From Sphagnum compactum (lineage: Eukaryota; Bryophyta; Sphagnopsida; Sphagnales): a stretch of 64,000 nt of DNA. How positions within the stretch are numbered: the stretch's first letter is position 1; each line of letters starts with the position of its first letter. Below are positions 1 through 13,499 of the stretch, one piece after another. The translations under genes were made by a program, and so were the position numbers. The notes beneath the pieces were generated by a model. The model was not told the DNA's origin, made no database searches, and saw nothing but the letters and a program-made list of their open reading frames with translations. The DNA is taken from assembly GCA_965153455.1 (NCBI GenBank), contig OZ234503.1, positions 15,133,118 through 15,197,117 of the forward strand, read 5' to 3'.

Positions 1-1605
1 GGTTCACAAACTTGTTCATGGTTTTAGTAATTATGTTAGGTATAACTTCACTCACAAACTACTAGTGTCTAAATGAGAATACAACCTTTTCACATTGGTG
101 TAATACCAAGTGTTTCAACAAAACATCTTTAATAATTGACAACAAACAATGATATATAGTAATGTACGAGCATAAGTCTTCCAAAAATGTTTGTTTCACT
201 AGATTTTGTTTGATCTATTGATAGAAAAAAGGGTTGAATGTTTCTTTTTTTGGATGCATGTCACCTAGTTTTTTCAAATTTGTGTAGCAAAAGTTCAACA
301 TTTTGGCTAATGATTTCTTACTAAGGGTGTTGAAAGCTCAAAATGTTTTCTCATAATCCCATGGTCTTTATCATATGATGTCACTACAACCCATCCTTGT
401 GTACTATTTTAAAGAAAGATGTTATCATCGTAATAACACACAATGTAACATCACATCATTTGATAGTAAGTATACTGACTTTCGATACTTTGTCAATCAT
501 TAAAAATGCCCAATAACTTATTGTTTTGTGGTGGGTAGACCAATTTTTGATATTAACTCTATAGTTGTACAACCAAGGCTTGCCATGTGACCATGTCTTC
601 AAGATGGAATGCCACCTCTAAGCCAAGGCTAATACCTTGGTTGCCAAGTAGGGTGTTGATTTCATCATTTTCTAAAAATGAAACATGCAAGTTGTTGCCA
701 TCACCATTCCCTTCAACCATGGTTATGTACAAAAGCCAAAAAAAAAAAACTTACAAACATGAATACACAAAAATTCATGCATCATATTACTTAAGATCCT
801 TTCGAAAAATTTCAATGTTTAAAGCCCATTGTTTTTTTGATTTATATTATCATTCAAGTCCACAAATCTTGTTTACCAATAATTATTAAATTTACAATTT
901 GCAACACGTTTATCTCATGTTGGAAATATTAAGCTCCATAATTTAACTTGTCCATGGGAATGTGCATGAATCTTTGGTTGTTAAAAATCAACCACCAACC
1001 ACAACACATCATGAAGGATGGATAGTGTGTGGACAAAAAAAAAATCCATTAGATGTTGGTTCCCAAATTTACCATGGTTGTTGGTTCATTTTCATTTACT
1101 ACCTACCTTTGATAACCCACTAACCCTACCTTGGGTGAACCGTACCAATAGTCACGCTACCATTTATTGTTTTTTAAACAAGGCGTTGTAATGGTCAAAT
1201 TAAACCCAAGAAATGTTAGATTCTGGATTTAGAAACCTTATTTAGTCTAAGCATGGGATTTTTATAATACTTAATCTTTTCTTTTTAAAAAAAACCTTAT
1301 TGGCAAAAAAAACAATTTTGAAAGATTATAGGTAAGATGAATATGTTGATTGGAAAGTATCTTTTAAAACCAAATAGGATTGACCTCTACGACCATTTGC
1401 TAACCCATTTGTACTCTTATTTATTTTGTTTGGTGCAAAATACAAATCTTGGCAAATATGTTATTAAAATTTTTACCTTGTTCATTTGACTCAAAAAAAA
1501 ATTGAATTCCCAAATACATTGTGTTATTCTCTTTTTGAAAACCCCATTAATTGAAGATAAAGTCCCAATAGGATAAAAGTAAAACAACCTTACAAATTTA
1601 AATCA
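1..1605. other. AT-rich spacer, no gene recognised
   Basis: No coding signal, RNA gene or clear repeat is visible. The short open frames are not conserved in composition and match no family I know. A small CACTA-type element follows at 1609. Confidence 0.6.
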
Positions 1606-1608
1606 ATA

Positions 1609-1761
1609 CACTACTACAAAATGTGAATGCAATTCACTAGTCCCTGTTCACTAGAGTAGTGAATTCACTATTTCTTCACTGGTCCCGTTCACTACAACAA
1701 GTGAATTCACTCAAAATCCAGTGAAATCACTTGGCATATAGGGACACCTTTTGTTGTGGTG
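1609..1761. mobile_element. CACTA-type MITE, 153 bp
   Basis: The left end begins CACTACTACAAAATGT. The right end, ACCTTTTGTTGTGGTG, is its imperfect inverted complement (13 of 16 positions). The element is flanked on both sides by ATA (1606-1608 and 1762-1764), the 3-bp target duplication expected of CACTA (En/Spm) elements. The interior is packed with short direct and inverted copies of TTCACT/AGTGAA, resembling the subterminal repeats that CACTA transposases bind. There is no coding capacity, so it would depend on an autonomous relative. The family call is established knowledge applied to ends seen in the sequence. Confidence 0.7.
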
Positions 1762-2543
1762 ATAATGACTTTACTTTTGGCACAAACTAACTATTACTTT
1801 AAAATATTATAAATATCCCTCGATCAAACTAGTCTAGGGTTTTTAAATCCAAATCTATCATTTATTGGGTTTAATTAATTTGGTTATTAAAAATCCTTAT
1901 TCAAGAAGATGCAAATTTGGGTGTTGGCTCACCTTAGCCTAGTGAATGAATCTTACCCAAATGTTTTATGCTAGACATTAAATGTTTTATGATAGGCAAA
2001 AATGTAGTGGATTACACAAATTAAAAGGCCAAAATGCAAACAAATTAATTAATTATACAATTTAATTAGTATGTCAATTCTTTAACATTTCACATTCTAT
2101 GTTTCAAGAATGGTACATTTGCAGCATTGTTGGTGGTATAAGATGCAATATAATATTGACAATTATTGGAAGAAGTTAAAGATGGGGTTTTAATTTTTAT
2201 TAGATCGTTAACTAGTAACTAGTGGGTACCCGTTAATTGTTTCAACCAATTAATAACTCTTGTTGTTGTTCTGTCTGTGTACTATATAAGCAGTGTTGGG
2301 CGGGTATTTGATATGTTGAATAACCTCCACGTCTGGGTATTTGTAAAATGGGAATTAAAATAATTAAAACTTGGAGTCAAAGAATCACAAGTTCCGAGTA
2401 TTTGAAAAAAATTCAGAATCAAAGAACCGCTGCCGGTTCTGGTTATTTCAAAAAAACCTCACAGAACTACCAGGTTTCACAAAAACCTGGAAAAGAGGAG
2501 CCAGGCAGGTTTTTGGGCGGTTATTTTACTTTTACAATTTGGG

Positions 2544-2680
2544 ATCTGTGTTTCAGGACCTCGACAGACGGACAGACAGGATCTGGGTTTCAGGACCTCG
2601 ACAGACAGACAGATGGGATCTGGGTTTTAGGACATTGACAGACGGACAGATGGGATCTGGGTTTTTGTCTCCTCGAATTG
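2544..2680. repeat. 37-bp tandem repeat, about 3.5 copies
   Basis: Copies start with ATCTG at 2544, 2581, 2618 and 2655, exactly 37 bp apart. Each carries a GACAGACGGACAGA-like core and a TTTCAGGACCTCGACAG-like segment. A TATATAAG box lies about 260 bp upstream (2282-2289), but no gene is recognisable after it. Confidence 0.8.
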
Positions 2681-2764
2681 GTACTTCAAAATTGGCCCCT
2701 CAAATTGGCACCTCAACATACGCACAGACAGACTTAGTGAAATAATATATATGATTGGCGCAAA

Positions 2765-5700
2765 ATTTGTGATTCACCTTCCTCTCGACTCCATTGTAGC
2801 AATTGATCCATCCCCATTTCTTCTCTCAAACCAATAGCAAGGGCACATTCATGAAATATTTCTTTTTATCACCAATTAGATGGCAAGATCGTGTTATTGA
2901 AAGAATTGCACAATGTGTCAATTGTGAAATGTGATGCATATATAAATGAAAAAAAAGTTACAACTAAAGTTGTCCAATTCTAAAGTAAATACTAATGTGT
3001 TGTTTTGCTCCACTTCAAATCAGATGAAAACTTGCTACCAAGCTTGGTTGTTATCCAACAAAAAACAAAGGGGTTGGTAGTTGAAATGATTTTGAAAGTA
3101 GAACTGACAAATGCCAACAAAGAACATGGGTTATTATAAGAGCTCGCATCCATATTTTTTATTGTAGAAAAGTTGTTAGGAGTTTGGAAGATATTAATGT
3201 TTATAGGTGCATTCTTGCAAGCATTTGTGCTCACCATTTTCTTTTGTTCTAACACCAAAATCTATTTACACCAAACTTGTTTCATGAGCCAAAAAATCAA
3301 CATAATTATTTGATGTGGTTAATTTGAAGTGACTCAAAAAAACCAAGAGTTACTTTAGACACAACCAACATTAGATGTGAGAACCTCTTTGCCTATACCC
3401 CTTGTAAAAGACATCACCTTTTATTGTAATATAACCTAATCGCACACAAGTGGTCAAAAACCAAAACTTATAGCTAATATGATAAGGATATTTTCAACAT
3501 ATTGTCGTATGGAAATATATTTATAAAAACTTCAAGACTATGGATTTGATGAATGAAATTAAGGTTTTGCATTGTCTTTTTAAAACAAGGATTTTGATTC
3601 AAAACTCATCAAAAGTGTGGTTCTTTTTGCATTATTTGCAAAACAAACAAAATAAAAAAAATGTGAGATCATTATTATGACAAGACCTTGTGATTGATTG
3701 CATCCTTATCCATTGTACAAGTCCATTGACATTTCTAACCAACATGTGCATATCATTTTGACAAGGAAAATTATTGTAAATAAAACGAACTTAATAGTGC
3801 ATGATTTGTCACTTATTGGTAGAGCAAAGTAACTTAACTTTCAAAAAGCAAGATTCTCCAAGATGACTTAACCATTAATGTTTAGTTATAGGACTTTGAA
3901 ATTACCATATCAAATATATTAAGTTGTTTAGGTATGATGTTTTCAAATCCCCCACTCATTACATTTTCTTTTTCTTCAACTCCACCCAACACATATAAGA
4001 AAAAAATGTTATTAAGTGCAATGTACAAGTTGATGCCCATTTATTGACCTCTCCTCTTGCATGACCTTTCCCAACTCTTGATTTTAGCAACTTTAAGCTT
4101 CAAAGTTCAAATTTTGAACTACCATTGTTAGAAATTAAAAGGTCCTTTTTTTTTGCATTTTGCACACCAAAAACATGAACTGGATTGGAAAACATTCACA
4201 AGGCATTTATGTTGCAAGAGGATGGACATAAACAAAAGAAGATTTTTAAATGGGGAAAAATAAAAAGTTGTTTGGAAACATACTACTTAATTTTCACCCT
4301 CTTTCCCTTGTTTAAAAATTTGACCTCTCAAAAATAACTTCAAATTAAACAATCAAATTTCAACAAACTTTCACCAAAGGTAGGTTTGATGAAGAAAAAA
4401 ATATAGCCATAAACATGAAGCATAAACCTAAACCCTAGGACCTAACCCTAGCTAAATTAAAAAACCTACACCCTATTTACACCTAAAACCCAAACTTGGA
4501 TAAAATTGCATTAAAAACTATAAATATAGTTTTAGACTAGGTCTTCAACACTTGTAAAACCATTGAGCCGGTTCTTATGGTGGGTTTCACTCCTTAGAAC
4601 CTTTAAGTTAGTTCTTGTAATGGGCTTTCACCTTTCCTAGAACTGTTAAGTTAGGTATGAAGACTTAGACCCAACCAACATTGGCAAATACCAACGTGTA
4701 ATTTTGCAACCCCATGAAAACCTTACAAGCCCTTAAGTCACTATCTTCGCATCCAATTCATGACAATGTTTGGTGGATAATTTGATTTTAATGATAACCA
4801 CTTGTTATGGGCATTTAACAATTTCAAAACTAATGAACCTTTGGTTTCAAGGTTTTAAATAATTTTAACACTTTCAAGATCAAGGATCTACTAGCTTTAG
4901 TTATTTTAGCCCATAAAAAACCAAAACAATTCATGAATTAAGTAGTAAGGAATTTTAAGTTTTTTGGAAGGCTACCTATTTTATTATTATTTTTAAAATT
5001 ATGGTTAAATATTTTAATTGGTTTTTTTTAATTTGTGAGAACATTGGGTATGAAATGAAAGAACTATATTGAAAATTAGAAGGGGTTTAGTGTTTTTTTT
5101 AATACCCACGTGAAATTGTTTCACATAAGTGGTGTCGATTTTCTGATTTTGTTGAAAACCTTTAGATTTGAGCTTCTTAAAAAAATTAAAATCAAGAAAC
5201 CTCCTTATCATGTTTTAATAAAAAAATTGGAATCACAAAATCTCTTGTTCATTGAATATTTTCAAAATCAAAAGAACCTTAGATCATGGGTTTGTGAATA
5301 TTTCCAAAGAACTGGCAAATTTCATAAGATAATAGGTAGTTTGGGGTACTGTAACTCGAAATTGTTTCCAGATGTTTTTACATCATGTTTTTACATGTTT
5401 TCACAGTTTGTGATGTGAAAAGGAAGTTACCCAAATTTGTCTAAGTGTCGCAAACCAACTCATATTTTATCTTTTATTAATCATTAAAGTGGGATCTGAT
5501 TTGTGGAGGCTATTGGCAACAATGGCACAAGTTATGAAAGAGTAAATTTTTTGGGATAAACTTGGTTGATTGTAATGGTGTTGGTGATGAAGCGAGATTA
5601 GTTGATGATGGAAATAAGAACCGGGTCGTTGAGAAGTTAAACATGAACCTTTTATTGTAATTGTCTTTGTTTTTCAAAAAGTTGAAGATGTTTAGTTGGT

Positions 5701-6425
5701 GCGTTTCTTTTGATGATGGGATGAATGCCCACATTTTGTGTTTTTGGGTAGATTTGTTCATATTTTCATCTTCAAATTTCATTGCACATGTGAGGTAGAC
5801 AATAGTCTAAATATAATAGAATATGTATAATCATTCAATGGAAGTGATGAAAGGCTTTAAGGGATCATAAGGTTGATCAATGTGTGATTCATCATGCTCA
5901 AGTTTAGTATACATGGGTTATTTTATGCATTTGATGTACATGGGGTGGGTTGAGTACCTATTCATTTGGGAGCTTTAAACATAATACCTATTTTTTTGGG
6001 AAGGGTGATTATGGGTTCTGAAGATCAATAGTAATTTGCTAAAGAACATTGATGTTGGCTTGTTTATACCATTTCCAAATTTTGTTCCAAGTTTGTTCAT
6101 CTTTGTGGGTTTGTAGGTTGGATGGGATGTCTAGTTAGAATTTGTGGTATTTGATTATCAAAATGAACATATAAAAAATCATGATAGCCTACATGAAAGG
6201 AGGTATGGAGTGAGTTGATCCAATTGAATGCCATTAATCATAATGGAAGTTACATGTCAAAACATTAGTAATAGGTTATGAATAGTTTGTATGCAATTCA
6301 ATTTTGAATTTATGTGAATCTTATTGTGTTCCAATTTAATAACCTTATGTTATAATGCATAAAACGTCTCTTGGTTTGTAATTGGCCTTCTTTTTGGTTA
6401 TAGTACATTCTTTGATGTTTCATAA
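2765..6425. other. AT-rich spacer without a recognisable gene
   Basis: I find no coding feature. A short diverged tandem duplication of about 41 bp lies at 4570-4652 (GTTCTT...TTAAGTTA twice). Telomere-like CCTAAACCCTA motifs occur at about 4425-4450. Short minus-strand open frames near 3.0-3.3 kb may be transposon debris, but I cannot assign them. Confidence 0.5.
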
Positions 6426-6429
6426 CCTT

Positions 6430-8266
6430 CACTAAAAGAAATTTGTCATTTTGTAACTATCGTATGCAATTAATTTTCAATTGCATGTGACACATGCAAA
6501 TGTTAAACCCCATAGTTGCATAAGACATGTTGCACACAGTTAATAATTGCATACGACATTATGTATGTGGATAGCATATATGGTATGGATTTATATTTTA
6601 TACATTTACATTATTATACATGGGTTGCCCATGGTGACACATGGCATTTAAACATTATTTGAATATCCATCATTATCAATAAATTAATAATATCTCAGCC
6701 ATCCAATAATATGTGAATCAAATTTTGACACGTGTCCATTTGTGAAAGCCGATTATGTGGTGACATGTGGTAATTTTAGAAAACCCATTGATTATTAATT
6801 TTTTAATTAAATAGGTCATAGGTAGGTAAGGAGGTAGGTAGGGAAGGAAGTAAATAGGTAGGTTTTAAATAATCCAATTTTGTGTTTTGATTTAACTTTT
6901 AGGGTTGAACCTCTTTCGTTGGCCCATCCCAAATGACATTTAGTACTTGGTTTGTGAATTAAAAAAATGTATTTACTTATATTGTATGCACATTTGGAAT
7001 CTAAGGACAAAAATATGTGATAAAAAATTTAGTTGCAAATGCAACCAATGTAGTTGCAACCTACATACAAATATTACATGTTAATTATGCCATATTAACC
7101 TAATTTAAATTCTAGCTAAAATAATTGTATATAAGTAATAAATTTTAGTAATTAATAATATAATATAATATATTGATAATATTATTAATTGGTTAATAAA
7201 TATAAATATTGATCAAGAATATTGTATTATTATTACTTAATTTAAATTAATAGCTAAATTAAGTTAGTACCTAACCTAGGCTAAGGTATTTGTAGGCAAA
7301 CTAATGTAGCCTATTAGCCATAAATATATTATTATAATTAACATTATATTTAGAATTATATTTATTGAATAATAATAATAATAATAATAATAATTCATAT
7401 TAATAAATATTAACAAGTAATCATAGGTTTAATTAATGTAACTTACTAACCACAAATATAATACCATAATTAAATAATAATAAAATTTAAATAACATATA
7501 TTAAATAATAATAATGAAAAATAATAAAACTAATTGTGACATTTATTAATAATATTTCACCATAATAAGATAACCTAAATTAACCTCCTAAATAACAATA
7601 TTAATAATTATAAGTATAATTATAAAAAAATCTAATCATTATATTTGAAAATAAGCTTGAGTGATTATGTATATAGGCTAAACTCATTTTGATTAAATTA
7701 ACCATGGTTAAATTAATTTTGGCTCAAATAAACATGGTTAATTTAACTATGATTAATTTAGCCAAAGTCAATTTAATCTCATAATTATTTTTTCCATGGT
7801 TAGTTTAACCCAAGTTAATTTAGCTTCATAATTAGTTTAGTCAAAATTAATTTAACCATGATTAGTTTAACTAAAGTTGGTTTAATTTCATAATTATTTT
7901 TGCCATGGCTAGTTTAACTTTAATTAATGTGAGTTTAACTTAAATTAAGCCAATGTTTTGCTTGGGGTAACATTAATTAACATTGGTTTAACCTTAGTAT
8001 TAAAACTATAAAACTAGTATACATAGCCTAACTAAATATATTTAGTTTATTAATGTAGGTATGTTTTAGTTTAGTTCATGATTTTATAACACGTGTCCAT
8101 TTTGTACACTACTAGTTACATGTTAGTTGCATACACATCGTATGACCCAAAAATTAGACCAATGTCAATTTTACAATTGCACACACAATCAATGTAGTTG
8201 CAAATGACACTTAATTACACACAATTGCATAATGATTAGTTGCAGAAGGTAGGATTTTTCCTAGTG
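6430..8266. mobile_element. CACTA-like non-autonomous DNA transposon, about 1.84 kb
   Basis: The left end starts CACTAAAAGAAATTTG. The right end, GGATTTTTCCTAGTG, is an imperfect inverted complement. Flanking trinucleotides are CTT and TTT, so the target duplication is only partly preserved. Both ends carry clustered subterminal motifs of the type AGTTGCATA and ATTGCATACGACA in both orientations, within about 130 bp of each end, typical of CACTA elements. The interior is very AT-rich, with degenerate copies of a TTAATTTAACCATGGTTA-like motif at 7.68-7.95 kb and no transposase. Confidence 0.55.
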
Positions 8267-8529
8267 TTTGTTAAGGGTCAAAATTGATTCTATGATTTTT
8301 GAGAACTATTGGTGAAAGGTGGTCCTTTGATGTTTTAGAACCACTAATCACATGTATATAGTCTACCTTTAACCATTGGTGTGAGGTTCCAAAAAATAAC
8401 CACCCAATAGTAGTTCACTTGACATGGCCTTTTTAAAGGCACTTTCACTTTAGCAATAGGAAATTTTAAGTACTTTCAATCACCTAATTTCCGTGACATG
8501 CCCACCCTAGGATATGGATCATAAGATGA

Positions 8530-8605
8530 TTGGGTGGGGAATTGAACCTTCAACCACTTCAAGGGATGCCATGAGTCCCAACCATTTGGGGCTATTGTCT
8601 TCACA
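8530..8605 (-). repeat. tRNA-derived SINE-like sequence (A and B boxes)
   Basis: On the minus strand an A-box-like TAGCCCCAAATGG (complement of 8582-8594) is followed about 46 nt later by a B-box-like GGTTCAATTCC (complement of 8537-8547). This is the internal RNA polymerase III promoter arrangement of a tRNA. No complete cloverleaf with an acceptor stem is evident, so a SINE head or tRNA relic fits better than a functional tRNA gene. Confidence 0.4.
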
Positions 8606-8807
8606 TAATATGATTATTAATTACATCAATTATTCTTTATCACGTGACATGTTAAGGGAAATTTTGTGTAGAAAACTTAAGACTGTAAAAAAAGGTGATG
8701 GGAAATATGTGTGATTATGGTTTTGGGATTTTTATTTTTAAAAAAAAATTCAAATTGGCCTTCAACAATTATCCTTGAATTGAGGATGGAAATGCCTTTG
8801 ACTTAAA

Positions 8808-9490
8808 ATGCTACACAAAATGAATTTCAAAGACACACACATGGACACACAAACATGCACACACATATGTTGTTTAACAAAATTCATGAACTTGACTTTG
8901 AAAGTTTTGACTTCAACTTTTTATTTCATTTTTTACCAATTTCATTAATGTTCAAATTTAGTTCCACCTATGGATTTTTTTACAAATCGATTGTTTCAAT
9001 TTTTATCTTCCTTGGGTGCATGTTTTCAATGTTTTTCTTGACAAATTGATATACTACATGAAATGAATGTACAAAACACGTACATTAACATATGTTGTTT
9101 AACAAAATTCATGGACTTGATTATAAAATTTGGTACCATACATTCCAAATTTGTTCATTGTATGCCAATTAATGATCAAATTTATTTCCACCCATGTGTA
9201 ATTTTTACAAATCAATTGTTTCAATTTTCATTTTCTAGGGTACACATTTTTAAATGATTTTCTTGACTAATTGAGATATTACATGGAATGAATTTCACAC
9301 ACACACACACATTTGCTAGAAAATTTCATGGAAATGATTATGAAATTTTTAATTGATTTTTTTGTTTTTTTCATTTTATGCCAATTAATGTTCAAATTTA
9401 GTTCCACATGTGGACTTTTTGCAAATGAATTATTCTCAATTTTTATTTTGATATGATACATGTTTTAATGATTTCTTGAATAATTGAAAC
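8808..9490. repeat. three diverged tandem units of about 210-240 bp
   Basis: Units begin near 8808, 9051 and 9275 with a TA(C)TACATGAAATGAAT-like start. Each then shows a CACACA-rich segment, AACAAAATTCATG, a CCAATTAATGTTCAAATTTA-like segment, CAAATCGATTGTTTCAATTTT and a TTTCTTGA end. The copies have diverged by substitutions and small indels. Open frames inside them are not coding. Confidence 0.65.
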
Positions 9491-11259
9491 AACTTGGTTG
9501 TCATATTAAGGCACACACATTGGACAATTTCACCAACCTTTAAACTTCATTGCTTGAAATATCAAATGATCATTACACCCATGAATGGAAATTTTGGTGG
9601 CACATGTAATATTATTTTCATGTGTTTATTTGTGAAGAAGCACTTTCAATGTGCTCCAACCTTAAAACTTTGTGTTTGTCTTAAGATTTCGGTGGTGTTC
9701 TTCTATAATCTCTTTCACCCTAAACTTATTTCATGTCCTACAAGAGAAGAAAACATATGACGCTCCTTATGTACCTAGCAAAATTTACTTGGCCTCACAA
9801 TCATCCCTTATGAACCCAAAGGCAATTGTTAACGTATGTTATTGGATTGCAATTGGACCTAAAGGGCAATGTGGGTCCCCATGTATCGGCCAAGTGACTT
9901 CACTATGATTGGGGAGACCCTTACAATTTTTTTAAAAATAATTCTCATATTCATGATAACATGTAAATTATGGGGACCAATTGGGAAATTTGAAGTATGT
10001 CATTGTTTGTCACTTATTTTAGCTAATATTTGTTTCCTAAGCACACAAGCATCCCCCACTAAAAACTTCAATGGCAAAGTTGAAACAATTATGCCTCAAT
10101 CAAACTTCCCATTGTTTTGGCCCCAACCCTAAATGTGCTAATTGGGGTTTGAATCATTGAAGTCATATGTGAAATTCTTCCTTCAACTAAAAGACATATG
10201 AGAATTGTTTTAGTGTATTTGGAGGTATTATAGAGCACAATGTTTTGTAATTTCACCTTTTGAAATTCTCATCAAGTGTTATGGGGAAAAATAAAATAAA
10301 ATAAAAGTAAAAAATCTCATATATCTTTATGCTAGGTAATAATGCCCTTGGAATATTATTATTATTATTATTATTATTATTGAAAGCCTTAAAATTTACA
10401 TTAAGTTCCAGTAGGTAGCCAAAAATTATAGAAGGGCGCTTAATTTTTTTACCTTCATATTTTGTTGATCGCCAACTTTGGATAAATCCTAGTATGGATG
10501 ATTGCCATTTCGGCTACATCACAAAATGAAGAATACTAAAATAGTGGCTCTTATTATTGAATTATACACCCAAAAGATGATTACATATCGAATATATAAA
10601 AATCAAAGTCAATGAGACTCTTGCCAATGAATTATATGACCCAATTTTGTTTTAATGTATGTAATGAATAAAATCAATTTCAAAATAATTTGAAGCCTAG
10701 GGTAAAGCCCCATAATGGGGACATTCCTAAAGGGCCCTAGGATGAAGAAATAGGTGAATAATGGCCCCTCATTTGGGGAAAGTCCCCAACTTTTCGTAAG
10801 GTATTTACCCACAATAAAACACAATGCAAACCTTATTATCATAAGCCTAAGGTTCGTAAAATATGAGGCGGAAGTGGTAGGAGGGATATTCACAAATATA
10901 AGGTGCCCTCCAAATACACGTAGGAACTTGGGAACCCCATGGGAACATGATGAGTACATGTTGGGAACAAGGCTGCATGAAAGTTTTATATTCAAGCCTG
11001 TATGTCACCATTTTTGGCCCGGGGTAATGGCAGGTTTAGGGTTTAGCATTTGGGGTTTAAGGTTCGAGATTAGTTATAGAGTTATAATATCTTGAAGGAT
11101 TTTGTTTTTTGAAGAGGATTTTTCGAAGATTATATTTTTGCATGGTGAAATATTTGTGTTTCCATAATTCTTCTTTTGCCTTAAGATACGTTTGAAAAAT
11201 GTAAATGACAATATATGCCACAATGTGACATACCCCTTGTCTTTAAGGAATACCAAAAA

Positions 11260-11295
<36 letters not shown>

Positions 11296-11979
11296 CTATG
11301 TCTTGTGATTTATGTATGTTAGAATTCATGATAACATATGTCTCATGCTTTATTATGGGTAAAGAAAGCTTCACCCATAAGTGGTGGGCAATCCCAAAAT
11401 GCAAGGCGAAACTTAACTATGTATTGTCTTGTTTTAGACCCCTTAGTTTGCAAATGCACCTATGTATTGACCTTGGGGCTTTACCTTGCACTTATGGCAT
11501 AGGGGAGAGGTTATCTAAGTCACGCCAATTGTGGGTAGCAATTATTCAAGTCATATATGCATGCATGCATGTATGTTTATACATATATATGCATTTTGTG
11601 AGAAATATATTCATGTCCGACCTTTGTATAAACCTTATACCATGTTCAGTAGTACAAATGAAGACAATGGTTTTGGCTCGCTCACGAGACTAGCATTGTA
11701 GTAGGGCGTTATAAGATCATATCATAGTGTGCTTCATTTTGGCTAATATTTCTACCAAAAATTTCTTAAGTGTGTAAGCTTTGGATCCAATGAAACCAAT
11801 AGATGAGTAGATTGTCCCCATTTTTAAGTAAAGGTTTCAAGCAAAAGTGAAAGAGGGAGTAACAAGGGCTTAGGATTTTGGGACTTAAGGCCTCATACAC
11901 CAATTGCAAAGTGACACTAGACCAACAACATTTGAGGCCTCAATTTTCGATTAAAACCCTAATATCAATCAGCCTTTCA

Positions 11980-12011
<32 letters not shown>

Positions 12012-13250
12012 TGGGTTATTGTCATCCATGATTTAGTTCACATTAAAAATTTACAAAATCATCTCCACCAAATCTTTACTCATTGAAGATCTTCAAACAA
12101 CACCAAGAGCACATCCCAATTCCCAACCCCTCAAAACGTTTGATTTTATTGAATCTTCTTTGAAAATCTTATTCAATATTCAATCATCATTTTTGCACCA
12201 TAAATCTAAAATCTAAGCATTATGAAACCACCTCAATGCACTCTCAAGGTGGTTCGAACAATCGTGATGAAAGAAACAAATAAACCAAACAAACAAACAA
12301 ACAAACTACCTTCCTTAATAAAACATAGCATATTAACATGAAAGCTCAAAGTTTGTTTTTCTTTTAATTCCTTGATTTACCTTTCCCCCCCACTATTGTG
12401 AATACACATACTACGTACATACATACTATCATGTATGATATACCCTAATGTAAAGTTGGGTAGGCTACAATAATAATGGTTGGATAGCTTAAGACTCTCT
12501 CTCTCTCTCTCTCTATACCTAACAAAAGTGAATGGATTATTATTGCTTGAGATGCACACAACAACCACCTTCCCACCCACACCACCACCATCACTACCAC
12601 CATCACTTGTTCACCATCACTTGTTCACTTGTTGTAAGGTGGCAAGCATGAGTGATGAGTTGTTTTTGTCCTCCCCCCCCCCCAACTAAGGTTATATAAT
12701 GTAGAAGTTGTCAGCCTTTTGGATGTTGGGACAAACTATAGAAGAAAAAGAGAGCAAGAAACAACCCACTCTAACTCCCCTCATGATTCTTGTGCAATTG
12801 GGGTCCACTTGAACCCCACCTTCCCCCTTCAAAAATGGGTTTTAATATAAAATTGGTTTATTTTATTTAGTGAGTCTTTAGATGGCCAACTAAACTCTTC
12901 CCCCCCTCCCACCCCTTTGCTTGGAAACTTCGAGTTGGACTATTATGGATGAATGTCCATCCAATAATATATGACCTAAATCTCTTTAAAGACCAATGAA
13001 AAAAAAGTTTATTTAAATTAAAATTTATTTATTTATTATTATTTTGGTCTTCAAAGTCCATAGATAAACCTATGATTTGTGGCATTCCAAGTGAAGGAAG
13101 TGAAGTTTTTTTTTAAAAAAAAAATAATAATAAAAGCCAATATTCAAACCAACAAAAAAAAAAGAAGTGAAGTGAAATTTGTAAAAAAGGATTTTTTGAA
13201 CATAGTTGGTAACACAAAGGGTATGATGATAAATACTTTGATGTTGTAAT
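9491..13250. other. Spacer with microsatellites, no gene recognised
   Basis: It contains (TTA)n at about 10360-10382, (CT)n at about 11264-11293, (CA)n at about 11983-12004, (CT)n at about 12495-12512 and C-runs near 12386 and 12673. Open frames at 9.5-10.1 and 10.6-11.7 kb match no family I recognise. Confidence 0.5.
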
Positions 13251-13254
13251 CCAT

Positions 13255-13400
13255 CTATCCATCCATCCATACATCCATCTATCTACAGTGGCGCACTGGT
13301 AGCGGCATTTGAATGCAGTTCCCAACAACTTTCCTGAGCAAATGTCAAAAAATCATTAACTACCACCCATTCATCCATCCATCCATCCATCCATCCACCA
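13255..13400. repeat. (ATCC)n microsatellite clusters
   Basis: CCAT/ATCC tetranucleotide runs occur at about 13255-13283 and 13370-13397. A similar run lies at about 27918-27944. Confidence 0.75.
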
Positions 13401-13499
13401 ACGTGACTTAGGGAGGTAATAAATGCAACAAAATGGATGTAAAATCGTCACCACACATCCATGCGCATTTTGCATCCAATGAACAGAGTACAACAACTG

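Noticed and set aside
9494-10132. Overlapping plus-strand open frames after the tandem units
   Set aside because: Frames change without a shared domain and the residues resemble no family I know. They may be old transposon debris but cannot be supported.
11298-11693. 131-codon open frame following a (CT)n tract
   Set aside because: It lacks recognisable domains and codon structure. The sequence reads like ordinary AT-rich spacer.
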